64,000 nucleotides of DNA from Paraktedonobacter carboxidivorans (GTDB taxonomy: Bacteria; Chloroflexota; Ktedonobacteria; Ktedonobacterales; Ktedonobacteraceae). Where the stretch lies: positions 123,500 to 187,499 of the forward strand of contig JBEVTI010000007.1 in NCBI GenBank assembly GCA_041156125.1, in the 5' to 3' direction. Positions 20,465 to 29,032 of the stretch are shown here, piece after piece; position 1 is the stretch's first letter, and each line of letters begins with the position of its first letter. The notes beneath the pieces were generated by a model. It worked only from the letters and a program-made list of their open reading frames with translations. It did not search any database and had not been told where the DNA came from. The translations under genes were made by a program, and so were the position numbers.

Positions 20465-21667
20465 ATGGACATCCAAAAAACATCAAGAAAACGCGGCACA
20501 TCCAAAAGCCGTTTGGATGGTGTAACAGATACACCTCCAGTACTTTCAAAGCAGACAACCAGCACTAACCTCACAGCCGAGCAATCTGCGTTCACAGGCA
20601 AAAATGAAACAGGCGAAACCCTCTCTCCGTCCGCAAGTGGGCCAGGCCCATTTGCCGTCCTTTTAACATTTCTGATCAAGAATGATCGTAGCGAAATTTT
20701 ACGTCTGGCGCGAGAAATCGGCGTAAGCGACAATACTGTCTATCGCTGGATCAATGGTACATCGGAGCCACGTCCTGGCCATATGCGGCGGCTCTTAGAG
20801 GTGCTTCCTCATGCTTCGCCAGGGTTCTCTGCTGCCCCGCCGGGATCAGCAATGTCCACGAATAGTCATGGGCGCGGGATGCTGCAAGCCAGGTCAGAGT
20901 ACTGGGAGGTGCCAAAGGAGATCTATCGGCGCGTGATGGAGCAGGTCGCGGCTACTGCCGATAACGTCAGCCGCCGCTGGCATATTATCGAAACAGTCTT
21001 TGAATATGCTCTGTTGCATCTTGATGCCGAGCGCCGGGGTATGGCATTAACGTATGCGCGCCTGATGCCACCGTGCAAGGACGGCATGATCCACTCGCTC
21101 TACGAGGCAGAAATGCGTGGGCAGGCTCCCTGGCCTTTCACGCTCGATTTCAAAGCGTATCTTGGCAGTACGACCCTGGCCGGAGCAGCTGTGATGCAGC
21201 AACGCGTCCAGAGTTGGAACCGCAAGGATGATGAGGAACGCCACCCGATAGGTCTGGATGACAACGAACACAGCTCCTGCGCGGCTCCCGTTATGCGCGG
21301 TGGACGCCTGGCCGGCGTGCTGATCGTCTCCAGCGCGCGTCACGACTTTGTACGCAATCCCGCTATTCCCCGTGCAGTCGCTGAGTACGCTCATTTACTA
21401 GCTACTGGCATGCTCGACAGTGATTTTTATCCTGGCGAGCTGATCGAGCTGGTCCCAATGCCGGAACTGAAGTGGCAGCGCGAGCAGATCTCCAACATCT
21501 ATCTGAACAGGGTAGTCGAGTACGCGCGTAAACAATGCCTCTCATTTACAGAGGCCGAGCAGAAAGTCTTGCAAACCCTGGAAGAAGAGTTTGAAAATCA
21601 CGTATATACCAGCAATGCTGCTACTAACCAGCCCCAGGCCGTGCTCAGTTATGAGCCTATCCGCTAA
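20465..21667 (+). CDS. XRE-type regulator with GAF domain
   Basis: 400 aa from ATG 20465. The best ribosome-binding site, GGAGGG, is rather far away (16 nt), so the start is not certain. A polar tail of about 65 residues is followed by a helix-turn-helix (ILRLAREIGVSDNTVYRWINGTSEPRPGHM, about 80-115). A second long region (160-390) ends in a GAF-like sensor (about 220-340, with GGRLAGVLIVSS). A C-terminal helix contains Cys and Glu. GAF domains bind small ligands, so this is a likely one-component regulator. A hairpin follows the stop codon. Confidence 0.75.
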   Translation: MDIQKTSRKRGTSKSRLDGVTDTPPVLSKQTTSTNLTAEQSAFTGKNETGETLSPSASGPGPFAVLLTFLIKNDRSEILRLAREIGVSDNTVYRWINGTSEPRPGHMRRLLEVLPHASPGFSAAPPGSAMSTNSHGRGMLQARSEYWEVPKEIYRRVMEQVAATADNVSRRWHIIETVFEYALLHLDAERRGMALTYARLMPPCKDGMIHSLYEAEMRGQAPWPFTLDFKAYLGSTTLAGAAVMQQRVQSWNRKDDEERHPIGLDDNEHSSCAAPVMRGGRLAGVLIVSSARHDFVRNPAIPRAVAEYAHLLATGMLDSDFYPGELIELVPMPELKWQREQISNIYLNRVVEYARKQCLSFTEAEQKVLQTLEEEFENHVYTSNAATNQPQAVLSYEPIR

Positions 21668-21717
21668 CTTACCCAACGATGTGGAAAGTTCAGTCCTACC
21701 CACTCCTGACCCTATAA

Positions 21718-21745
21718 CCGCCTGCCCCTGATAAGGGACAGGCGG
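21718..21745 (+). terminator. terminator hairpin of the XRE-GAF gene
   Basis: 12-nt arms (CCGCCTGCCCCT / AGGGACAGGCGG) with one mismatch and a GATA loop, 50 bp after the stop. Confidence 0.6.
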
Positions 21746-21762
21746 AAAAGTGGCAAAAAAAA

Positions 21763-21803
21763 GCAAGAGGAGAAGTGGCATAGACATGCCAGGCTCCTCT
21801 TGC
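21763..21803. terminator. second hairpin between convergent genes
   Basis: Outer arms GCAAGAGGAG / CTCCTCTTGC (21763-21772, 21794-21803) and an inner stem TGGCAT-agac-ATGCCA. On the minus strand a T-run (from AAAAAAAA at about 21755-21762) follows it, so it can end the excisionase-type gene in that direction. Confidence 0.65.
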
Positions 21804-21896
21804 GCCTCTGCCTTACAAACAGACTTCTCTCCACATAGCTGACCCCTGCATGATAATATTCTTCTTCTTAAATATAAAAGGTACGATGTAAGAGGC

Positions 21897-22118
21897 CTAG
21901 TTTACTACGACTCCAGCAGGGGAAGCGCTTATAGTTACTTCGCGCCCAACGCAAGCACGTAAATCCTCGCGATAAAACCGCCAGGTGCTACCTACTTTAT
22001 GCCCGGTCAATTGGCCCGACCACATCAGACGATAAAGGGTGGAGCGGCTGACCCGCAAGTAGCCCATCGCCTCTTTGAAAGTTAGAAGGATATCGTCATG
22101 AATCACCTGCATCGCCAT
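21897..22118 (-). CDS. excisionase-family HTH DNA-binding protein
   Basis: 73 aa, start after GAGGAGAAG with 6-nt spacing. The whole protein is one winged-helix of the MerR/Xis type: LTFKEAMGYLRVSRSTLYRLMWSG, then the wing GHKVGSTWRFYREDL. Such domains are found in phage excisionases but also in many chromosomal regulators. No integrase is nearby, so a chromosomal role is more likely here. It may be linked to the GGDEF-like gene just upstream on the same strand (183 bp away). Confidence 0.85.
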   Translation of the reverse strand: MAMQVIHDDILLTFKEAMGYLRVSRSTLYRLMWSGQLTGHKVGSTWRFYREDLRACVGREVTISASPAGVVVN

Positions 22119-22301
22119 GGTAATCTTCTCCTCGAGTTTTAGATAAGTGCGCTCAATATTCGTGACGAGCGATACACGCTATATCTGAATGATGCGTGTC
22201 TTTGTCTCATCGCATGTTATAGTAACCAATGTTGATACGTATTTCGGTAGAGGTTGAGTTACGATTCGGTTAACTTTCACGTTCAGCAGGTAGGATATTC
22301 A

Positions 22302-23261
22302 TTACCACTTGCTAGCTAATAATGTTTCCAGAGCAGTGGGTTCGCAGGAGACCGGAAAGATGACCATATCCGTTGCTTCGTTCAGCAAGTAAATGGCCCG
22401 TTTGTCCGTGGGATCGGCCATAGCGACAGTCAGGCGATTGTGATCGCGGCCAACGGGGGCGCAGCGCAATTCCAGGGCCAGAGTATAGGGAATCAGCTGT
22501 TTCAGACGTGTCGGCAAGCGACTGGGAATCTGCATAAATGGCACTCCCTGCAGGCGAGATGGACGCGTACCTGAGGAACCGCGCCGCCCTGTTCCGGTGC
22601 TGCGTAGCGGACGCGGGCGCGGGCGCTGGAGTGCGGGACCTGGCAGAACCGCGGGGCGAAAGACTACGCGCTCACGCACATGCCCGGCCTGAGCCAGGAG
22701 TTGCGCAGGCGAGTCATCTTCGGGATACGAGCCGATGCCAAGTACAATCTCGGTCTGCTGGCGCAGCGGAGGCACAACTGTCTCCGCCTGCAATAAATTG
22801 ATGCTGTACGAAATACGTCCAGCAATACTGGCTATGCCCACCTGATCAACCTGCGGAAAAAGAAAGACAGCTCCACTCCCATCCTCGTCGATCAGTAACT
22901 GGTCGCCCACGCGCAGCGTGCGCTGAATGAGATGCAGCACCTGAACAAGAAAACTCGCGGGCGCGTGACTACTCACTTTTTTGTGAACAACTGACGAATT
23001 TGGAGGCATTTGAATATGCTCAAACTGAGTCACATGGAGTAGCAAGAGACTGAACGGCGTGGAGCGCGGAAAATGCTCGGTCAAAGTTGCCTGGAGGCGC
23101 TGGTTCAGCGCTGGAGCCAGGGGAATCAGCTCTTCTTGATAATCTAAAGCAGTCCATACGCCGATCTCCGCGCCTGCCAGAGAACCAGGTGGAACGCACG
23201 AGCAAAAACCCTGCGTCCGTGCCAACTCTTCAGGGGGGACTGAATACTGAATGTTGCTCAT
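22302..23261 (-). CDS. degenerate GGDEF-like domain plus MshEN domain protein
   Basis: 319 aa. The first 190 residues have the pattern of a GGDEF nucleotidyl-cyclase fold (FSLLLLHVTQFEHI, then LRVGDQLLIDEDGSGAVFLFP, then EIVLGIGSYPEDD) but there is no GGDEF or RxxD signature, so it should not make cyclic di-GMP. An Arg/Pro-rich linker (about 205-240) leads to a C-terminal MshEN-like domain (LPTRLKQLIPYTLALEL, RLTVAMADPTDKRAI), known from the N-termini of type II secretion/pilus ATPases, where it can bind c-di-GMP. It is therefore probably a signal-binding adaptor rather than an enzyme. No pilus genes are nearby. Confidence 0.7.
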   Translation of the reverse strand: MSNIQYSVPPEELARTQGFCSCVPPGSLAGAEIGVWTALDYQEELIPLAPALNQRLQATLTEHFPRSTPFSLLLLHVTQFEHIQMPPNSSVVHKKVSSHAPASFLVQVLHLIQRTLRVGDQLLIDEDGSGAVFLFPQVDQVGIASIAGRISYSINLLQAETVVPPLRQQTEIVLGIGSYPEDDSPAQLLAQAGHVRERVVFRPAVLPGPALQRPRPRPLRSTGTGRRGSSGTRPSRLQGVPFMQIPSRLPTRLKQLIPYTLALELRCAPVGRDHNRLTVAMADPTDKRAIYLLNEATDMVIFPVSCEPTALETLLASKW

Positions 23262-23446
23262 CTTTTTACTTCCAGATAGTTTTTAAAACGACCGACCTGG
23301 AGAAATTTCCATCTGAAGTATACGTGTCAACAGCAGAGAAATTGCGCATAAAATTGTTAAGTTGTGGTTAAGATTTGCTGATTTCCATTACATATTCTTA
23401 TCCGGGGAATTGCTTGGCGCCTGCGCTGCCTCGCGCAGATTTTTTT

Positions 23447-23506
23447 GCTCTACCATGATGGCAGGTTGGCCGGCTGCAGCCGGCCAACCTGCCATCATGG
23501 TAGAGC
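23447..23506. terminator. 60-bp perfect loopless palindrome after the response regulator
   Basis: Arms 23447-23476 and 23477-23506 match exactly over 30 bp, centred on CTGCAG. It lies 24 bp past the stop of the minus-strand regulator gene. The T-run (23440-23446) is on the wrong side for an intrinsic terminator of that gene: on its RNA it would read as A. Confidence 0.7.
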
Positions 23507-23530
23507 GGGTATCTGAGCTATGGCTCATAG

Positions 23531-24229
23531 TTATGATTCGATGCTGACAGGTGTTGTAAAGGTATAACCTACACCTGGCACAGTCATAATATATTGAGGG
23601 GTATTGGCATCTGGTTCCACTTTCTGACGCAGGTGGCGAATATGGGTTTTGACCAGGCCTGAGTCGCCCGCCTCGTCATAACCCCAGACGCGCTCGATAA
23701 TCATATCAGTGGTTAACACCTGCCCGGTATGGGTGATCAGCAGGTGAAGCAGGCGGCTCTCTGTGGGCGTCAGGCGAACTTTCACTCCATCGCGCGTGAC
23801 CTCGTGACGCATTGCATCCAACGTCACTGGGCCCGCGCTGACCGATGACGAATTCGCAGAACCTCTGGCATTCGATGAACGACGCATGACTGCCTTGATA
23901 CGAGCAAGGAGTTGTCGTGGACTAAATGGTTTACGCAAATAATCGTCTGCCCCCATCTCTAAACCACGTATCTCATCATCCTCACGATCATGTGCGGTAA
24001 GAATCAAGACCATTGAATTGGTTTCACTGCGCATCTGGCGGCACACTTCGAAGCCATCTAGCTTCGGCATCTGCACATCAAGAATCACGAGGTCTGGCAA
24101 CGTTTCACGCCAACGTTTGATGGCTTGTTCCCCATCAAAAGCCCGTACAACATCGTACCCGTGTCCCTTGAGCCAGTAACTGAGCATATCAACCATGTCG
24201 CGGTCATCATCCGCCACCATGATTTTCAT
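23531..24229 (-). CDS. OmpR/PhoB-type response regulator
   Basis: 232 aa, start behind AGGAGGA. The receiver domain (1-120) has the acidic pair ADDD, phospho-acceptor Asp in LVILDVQMPKLDG, Thr in LTAHD and Lys in LRKPFSP. A linker of Ser/Ala follows, then a winged-helix domain (about 135-228, VRLTPTESRLLHLLITHTG, GYTF). It activates or represses transcription after phosphorylation. No histidine kinase gene is adjacent, so the partner must be elsewhere. Confidence 0.95.
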   Translation of the reverse strand: MKIMVADDDRDMVDMLSYWLKGHGYDVVRAFDGEQAIKRWRETLPDLVILDVQMPKLDGFEVCRQMRSETNSMVLILTAHDREDDEIRGLEMGADDYLRKPFSPRQLLARIKAVMRRSSNARGSANSSSVSAGPVTLDAMRHEVTRDGVKVRLTPTESRLLHLLITHTGQVLTTDMIIERVWGYDEAGDSGLVKTHIRHLRQKVEPDANTPQYIMTVPGVGYTFTTPVSIES

Positions 24230-24653
24230 GCGATGTCCTCCTACTGACCTGTGTCATCAGGCTTGTTTGTCCCAGCGTTCCCAGGCTCCTCCTCGCCACT
24301 GTGGCAAAGAGGTCAGTCACGGACAAATAACAGGTCGTCTCTACTAAGAACGTATTTCTCTATTTGAAGAAACGCGAAGAGATGAACGCAGTAACATCAT
24401 GGTACAATTTGGGCTATATCCATCGGTATCTTTGGGGTATTCAGGAAGCTGAGCGTTATCGCCTCCATTTACCTCGCTGGCTTTGCGCAATTGTGGCAGG
24501 AGTCGCGCCTCGTAAGCACCCATCTGCTCAGTTAGAGGCAGAATCCCTGGCAAGCAGTCGGGTCCTCCGCCTCCATACTGGAAAGGGTGGTACAATTGCA
24601 GACAAAGACTCTACTTGCCCTCTAAGAGGGCTATCTCAGCGAGGAGAAGACCT
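24230..24653. promoter_or_regulatory. spacer with two TGGTACAAT boxes upstream of the dehalogenase
   Basis: No gene is supported. Extended -10 boxes TGGTACAAT occur at 24400-24408 and 24588-24596. The second is the likely promoter of the dehalogenase gene (leader about 50 nt). Neither has a good -35. Confidence 0.5.
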
Positions 24654-25541
24654 GTGGAAATCTTGCGCACTCCAGATGAACGTTTCAGCAATTTACCAGG
24701 CTATGATTTTGCTCCCCACTATAGCGAGCTTGATGGGCTGCGTATTCACTATATCGATCAAGGCCCACGAGATGCCGAACCTGTCCTTCTGCTGCATGGA
24801 GAGCCGTCATGGTGCTATCTCTATCGGACTATGATTCCGCTGCTGACCGCCGCTGGCTATCGCGCTATCGCGCCTGATCTGGTGGGCTTTGGTCGTTCCG
24901 ATAAACCAGCTCACCGCGAGGACTATACCTATCAAAACCATGTCGATTGGCTGCGTAAACTGCTCGAAGCGCTTGATCTGCGTCGTATCACCCTGGTGTG
25001 TCAGGATTGGGGCGGGCTGCTTGGTCTGCGCCTGGCGGCGGAATTAGAGGATCGCTTTGCCCGCATTGTCGCGGCCAATACCTTTCTGCCAACAGGAGAC
25101 ATTCCGCCGGGGAAAGCCTTTCTGCGCTGGCAGCGCGCCTCACAGACAATGCCAGTCTTCCAGGCCGGAGCAATTGTCCAGAGCGGCTGTGTGAGTAAAC
25201 TCGCACCTGAGATTGTCAGTGCTTACGATGCCCCTTTCCCGGATGAGCGCTACCTGGCAGGTGCGCGCCAGTTTCCTCTGCTTGTTCCCACCTCGCCAGA
25301 TGATCCCGCGGCTGAAGCCAATCGACGAGCCTGGGAAGTGCTAAGTCGCTGGGAAAAGCCTTTCCTCACCGCCTTCAGCGATTCTGATCCGATCACCAGG
25401 GGCGCTGATCTTTTCTTGCAAGCAGCAATTCCAGGAGCTGCGGGACAAGCCCACACGACTATTCGGCAGGCAGGCCATTTCCTCCAGGAAGAAAAAGGCG
25501 AAGTTTTTGCTCAGGTTATCATTGATTTTATGCAGCAATAG
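24654..25541 (+). CDS. Haloalkane dehalogenase (subfamily I type)
   Basis: 295 aa from a GTG at 24654, which follows GAGGAG by 7 nt and reproduces the family N-terminus (RTPDERFSNL). Alpha/beta-hydrolase fold: oxyanion region HGEPSW (48-53), nucleophile Asp118 in QDWGG with Trp119 next to it for halide binding, and catalytic His in QAGHFLQE near the end. The enzyme replaces a halogen on an alkane by hydroxyl through an ester intermediate. DhlA-type enzymes have this HGEPTW/QDWGG pair. It stands alone. Epoxide hydrolases and other relatives share parts of the fold, so the halide substrate is inferred. Confidence 0.85.
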   Translation: MEILRTPDERFSNLPGYDFAPHYSELDGLRIHYIDQGPRDAEPVLLLHGEPSWCYLYRTMIPLLTAAGYRAIAPDLVGFGRSDKPAHREDYTYQNHVDWLRKLLEALDLRRITLVCQDWGGLLGLRLAAELEDRFARIVAANTFLPTGDIPPGKAFLRWQRASQTMPVFQAGAIVQSGCVSKLAPEIVSAYDAPFPDERYLAGARQFPLLVPTSPDDPAAEANRRAWEVLSRWEKPFLTAFSDSDPITRGADLFLQAAIPGAAGQAHTTIRQAGHFLQEEKGEVFAQVIIDFMQQ

Positions 25542-25555
25542 GGAGCACAGGTTAT

Positions 25556-25729
25556 CCCTGATTTTGTAAAATCAGGAAAAAACGCTTGCTGGCCCCATCC
25601 ATAGGGCATGCAAGAGGTTTGTTAGAGCAAAGCGCGACACGCCTTGCTCTAACAAACCTCAGAAAAAGGGCCTTGCTCACGCCACAAGCAAAGAATACAT
25701 CTGCTTTGCCTATTTACCCAAAATCAGAG
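25556..25729 (-). repeat. palindromic repeat family 2, copy 1
   Basis: A segment with ends CCCTGATTTT (25556) and, on the other strand, CTCTGATTTTG (25719-25729). It holds a small palindrome (25557-25576) and a 17-bp-arm hairpin GAGGTTTGTTAGAGCAA at 25614-25660. Read on the minus strand about 85 bp of it align with 37441-37524, including AGCAAGGCCCTTT. It separates the convergent dehalogenase and WD40 genes. Confidence 0.6.
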
Positions 25730-25779
25730 ATGATGTATATTTGCTGTCGCAAATCCTGTATCCCTCCCGGATTGATGAT

Positions 25780-27453
25780 TCAGTGTACAGGCAATATCTG
25801 TAGCATAACTTGCCGCAGATTGCTGCTGGTCTGATCAGCAGACAGATTTGTCTTCACAGCGACAAACTGACTATCAGTTGAGAGAAGCGCTCCGTCTCCC
25901 TGATAGTCGGTTAGAAGTTTGCCGGTAAGTGCTGCGAAGATCTGGCCGTTTTGCTTGCCATCGTTAAGATCGAGATATCTCGCGTCAGGCGACCAGCCAA
26001 CGAACAACGCATTAATAGCTGGAACAAGTGTTCTCATTTTCATGCCTGTCACCATATCCCAAATTTCCAGCAAGTTTCCCGATTGTCTGCGCGTAATGTA
26101 TTCTCCGCCGTATTCTCCGCCTGAAGCCATGAGAAGCGTTGATGAGATATTTTCTAATGAGAGGTTTAAAACAGGCTTGCCCGTACTGGCATTCCAGATA
26201 GAAACCATTTGATAATTCTGCCATAAAAGGCGCGTGCCATTGGCTTCCCAGAACACTCCATAGCCTCCACTATTGGGCGAACCCATCTTGACAGGAAAGG
26301 TCTGGAGGATCTGCAGAGTGTCGCTTGCTCGTTCCGTAAATATCTGCTTCTGCTGATTATACGTCAGAATGCGTGTGGCATCTGGGGAGAGGCCGGCAAA
26401 GCTGTTTGCCCCGAAGATTGGATAGGCCAGAGATATAGCAGGTGTCTCAACAAAGTTGAGAAGGGTATGGCCAGTCTGAGCACTCCAGATCTGGAGCAGC
26501 GCTGGCCTGACAAGTCCGGCGGGAGCACTGTTAGCCATAACGCGTTTATTATCCATTGACCAGGCAAGTTGCCTGACTGCGGCATTGCCGGGTAATGTCA
26601 GGGGATCAGTTATTCTTAGAACTTTGCCTGCAGCAATATCCCATATATATACGCGCTGATTAGCTCCAACGAAAGCAAGATACTGACTATCGGCAGAGAA
26701 TGCCGCGGCTGGGAGATCCTCAGCACCCTGGCCCTGATATCTTCCCTGGTAAATCTGCTGGATCTGTCCAGTCAAAACATTGGCAAGTTTGAGCACCCAT
26801 TCCCGCGAAGTAGCTCCATTAGTCCTGATCAACGCGTAAGATCCATTCTGAGCATCGAGCATGGCTCTACCAATTATCGCAGCAGGAAGTTTAAGCGCAA
26901 AAGTTTGCCTGGCTTTGCCAGTCGCGACATCCCAGACCCGATAGCTATACTGGTTTGTTGCTATGGTATAGATAACAAACGCCAGGTGTTTGCCATCAGG
27001 AGTCCAATGAATGTCATAGGCGACCTCTCCAGGCTGGCTTATATAGGTGAAAGGAGTTGACCCGTTTCCCTGGACACTACGCCACCTGCTCACAACAAAC
27101 CAGCCCAAAAGCAGGCTCGTAACTAGCAGAGTAGCCATGGCTGCCTCTAACGTATGCTTGAGGCGCCAGCGACGCGTTTGAACTGGCTCAGCCTCTGGCG
27201 GGTTTTCCATCAGATAAGCTTCCCTTTGTCCTGGCGCAAACGCGTCTCGACGCCGCGCAGCAAGAAATGGAGCCAGAGCCGCTAACCTGCGCGGACGTTG
27301 AGCAAGCCGGGGAGCGCGCTTTTCCTGGCTGTCGAGAACAGGCTGCAAGCGTTCCCAGACTACCTCAGGAGGAGGGGATGGCTCATAATGTTGCTGATAG
27401 TGTTCGCGCAAGCGCTGTTCCAGGGTCCCTTCATCACGATCGATCTCGGCCAT
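25780..27453 (-). CDS. membrane-anchored WD40-like protein, probable anti-sigma partner
   Basis: 557 aa. About 105 Arg-rich cytoplasmic residues come first (EQRLREHYQQHY, APRLAQRPRRLAAL), then one TM helix (about 108-130, MATLLVTSLLLGWFVV). A long outer part follows with WD40/TolB-like blades (for example IHWTPDGKHLAFV, YIWDIAAGKV, LLEIWDMVTG). Its ATG overlaps the stop of the ECF sigma gene (TAATG), so the two are translated together. By analogy with sigma/anti-sigma pairs the inner part would hold the sigma factor and the propeller would sense something outside. It lacks the zinc H-x3-C-x2-C motif of classical anti-sigma factors. Confidence 0.75.
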   Translation of the reverse strand: MAEIDRDEGTLEQRLREHYQQHYEPSPPPEVVWERLQPVLDSQEKRAPRLAQRPRRLAALAPFLAARRRDAFAPGQREAYLMENPPEAEPVQTRRWRLKHTLEAAMATLLVTSLLLGWFVVSRWRSVQGNGSTPFTYISQPGEVAYDIHWTPDGKHLAFVIYTIATNQYSYRVWDVATGKARQTFALKLPAAIIGRAMLDAQNGSYALIRTNGATSREWVLKLANVLTGQIQQIYQGRYQGQGAEDLPAAAFSADSQYLAFVGANQRVYIWDIAAGKVLRITDPLTLPGNAAVRQLAWSMDNKRVMANSAPAGLVRPALLQIWSAQTGHTLLNFVETPAISLAYPIFGANSFAGLSPDATRILTYNQQKQIFTERASDTLQILQTFPVKMGSPNSGGYGVFWEANGTRLLWQNYQMVSIWNASTGKPVLNLSLENISSTLLMASGGEYGGEYITRRQSGNLLEIWDMVTGMKMRTLVPAINALFVGWSPDARYLDLNDGKQNGQIFAALTGKLLTDYQGDGALLSTDSQFVAVKTNLSADQTSSNLRQVMLQILPVH

Positions 27454-28007
27454 TAGCTAGTCTCCTTCCAGGCTTCTTCTGTAGACTTCAGGCGCTGGCG
27501 CAAACTATTGAGCGCGCGGTGCAAGCGCGATTTGACTGTACCCAGAGGGACATCAGTAATCAGGGCAATCTCATTGAGATCCAGATCCGCGAAGAAGCGG
27601 AGTTCGAGTACCTGCCGTTGTTCAGCCACAACTGTCGCCAGGACAAGCTGCAGTTCGCCATCCTCTTCCAACCTGATAACATGCCCAAGCACATCATCGT
27701 CAGACAAAAGTTGCTGCGCATCGGCGCTATCGAGCGAAGCTAGAGCAGGCTGGTGCCGACGCGTGGTCATGCGGCAGCGATTGGCCACAATGGTCAGCAA
27801 CCACGGTCGGAAGGGGCGTCCTCGCTGAAAACGCGCCAGGCCGCGCCAAACATCCAACCACGCCTCCTGCACCACGTCCTCAACAACAGCCTGTTCAGGT
27901 AGCAACACTTGCGCCGTGCGCCAGGCCAGCGCGTTGTATGCCTCTATAAGCTGCTGGAAAGCCAACTGATCGCCCTCCTGGGCACGCTGGATGATAATAT
28001 CCTCCAT
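27453..28007 (-). CDS. ECF-type RNA polymerase sigma factor
   Basis: 184 aa from ATG 28007, 5 nt after AGGGAG; longer starts lack a ribosome-binding site. Region 2 (QLIEAYNALAWRTAQVLL... EDVVQEAWLDVWRGL, then PWLLTIVANRCRM) and region 4 (VLELRFFADLDLNEIALITDVPLGTVKSRLHRAL) are complete. It directs RNA polymerase to a small set of promoters. Coupled to the membrane WD40 protein, which probably controls it. Confidence 0.95.
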   Translation of the reverse strand: MEDIIIQRAQEGDQLAFQQLIEAYNALAWRTAQVLLPEQAVVEDVVQEAWLDVWRGLARFQRGRPFRPWLLTIVANRCRMTTRRHQPALASLDSADAQQLLSDDDVLGHVIRLEEDGELQLVLATVVAEQRQVLELRFFADLDLNEIALITDVPLGTVKSRLHRALNSLRQRLKSTEEAWKETS

Positions 28008-28256
28008 CCGCTCTCCCTGCATATCTATATTTCTCTGCAAAGCGCTTTTTCATTAATCAGTAGTATGCAAACATGTACTAAAAGGTTCCCACTTGAGCGG
28101 AGAATAAGCATCTCTCTATTTCCGTAAAGAGATAAAGTTGCAAGGGCAATTTTACATCAAGGCCAGATTCCAGTACCATTGAATTGGAGATGAGGTTCTA
28201 ACAAACCTCTCTCGCAGAATTAAACGTAAACTATTTGCTGCCTTTGGAAAAGAACC

Positions 28257-28886
28257 ATGAAAGATCCTGAACTTCTGGCCGCGCGCAAAGCAGATCTTTT
28301 TATCGCGCAACAGACCCGCACAGCCCTTGCCTACGTGAGAGATCGTCGCAGGCATTTTCAAATGACGAGCATTACGCTTTCCAAGCACGCCCTGAAGATG
28401 AGCAGATATGCATCCATGGCAACAGTATCCATCATCGTTTTGGGAGCTTTCGTCGGCACAAAAGCGGTCACGGACAATCTCCTGGGAGCCGCCAATCCGC
28501 TCAATGTCCTGGCCTACGCGCTGGCAGGAGTACTTATCGCGGTACTTTCCGGGCTGGAAAGCACCTTTAAATGGAGCAGCAAAGCTGCTGAACTACGGCA
28601 GATTGCCGCCCGCTGTCGGCGCTCCGAGCACGCGATAGATATGGACCTGAGAACTATTCATAGCGACGATCTAGAAGCAGCTACGGCCCTGCTCAAGCGG
28701 GTCGATACTACTCTTGACGAGATCGAAGGCGATGTCCTGAAAATAGGCGGTAACCTCCAGCTATCTATCTCTGCCGAGCTATATCCTGCATTAAAGAAAA
28801 GCCCGGCTGAACAGCAGATCGGCAAAAAGTCCCGTGAATTGTTGAACAGTACCAGAGATACCGCCAATCAACTGGAAACGCTGTAA
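28257..28886 (+). CDS. two-TM protein, possibly SLATT-like
   Basis: 209 aa, GGAAAAG before the ATG. A basic N-terminal helix with AYVRDRRRHFQ leads into two hydrophobic helices (about 54-76 and 82-102, with ALAGVLIAVLSGLEST) and a long C-terminal coiled region (KAAELRQIAARCRRSEHAIDMDL). This arrangement resembles the SLATT/DUF4231 group of two-TM proteins, proposed to be membrane effectors when they sit next to nucleotide-signal or SLOG genes. No such partner is here: the neighbours are a sigma factor and cytidine deaminase. The family call is tentative. Confidence 0.55.
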   Translation: MKDPELLAARKADLFIAQQTRTALAYVRDRRRHFQMTSITLSKHALKMSRYASMATVSIIVLGAFVGTKAVTDNLLGAANPLNVLAYALAGVLIAVLSGLESTFKWSSKAAELRQIAARCRRSEHAIDMDLRTIHSDDLEAATALLKRVDTTLDEIEGDVLKIGGNLQLSISAELYPALKKSPAEQQIGKKSRELLNSTRDTANQLETL

Positions 28887-28903
28887 GGGTTGCTTCTATA
28901 TGA

Positions 28904-28935
28904 GTGATCCCTGTTTAGCAAACAGCAGGGACCAC
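28904..28935 (+). terminator. hairpin after the two-TM gene
   Basis: TCCCTG-TTT and AAA-CAGcAGGGA pair around an AGC loop, about 20 bp after the stop codon. No strong T-run follows. Confidence 0.45.
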
Positions 28936-29032
28936 TTATGTGTTTTTGCTTTGCAAGATACCTCAGAAGAGTGGCATGATAGAGTCAAAAGAAAGCAGCG
29001 CCAGTTGTTAGACGCTACCAGGGAGAAGAAAG

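Noticed and set aside
21897..22118. prophage or integrative element marked by the excisionase-type protein
   Set aside because: No integrase, phage gene or tRNA attachment site is near; this HTH is common in chromosomal regulators.
24344..24595. 83-codon minus-strand frame upstream of the dehalogenase
   Set aside because: Lies on both candidate promoters, has no start signal and a random composition.
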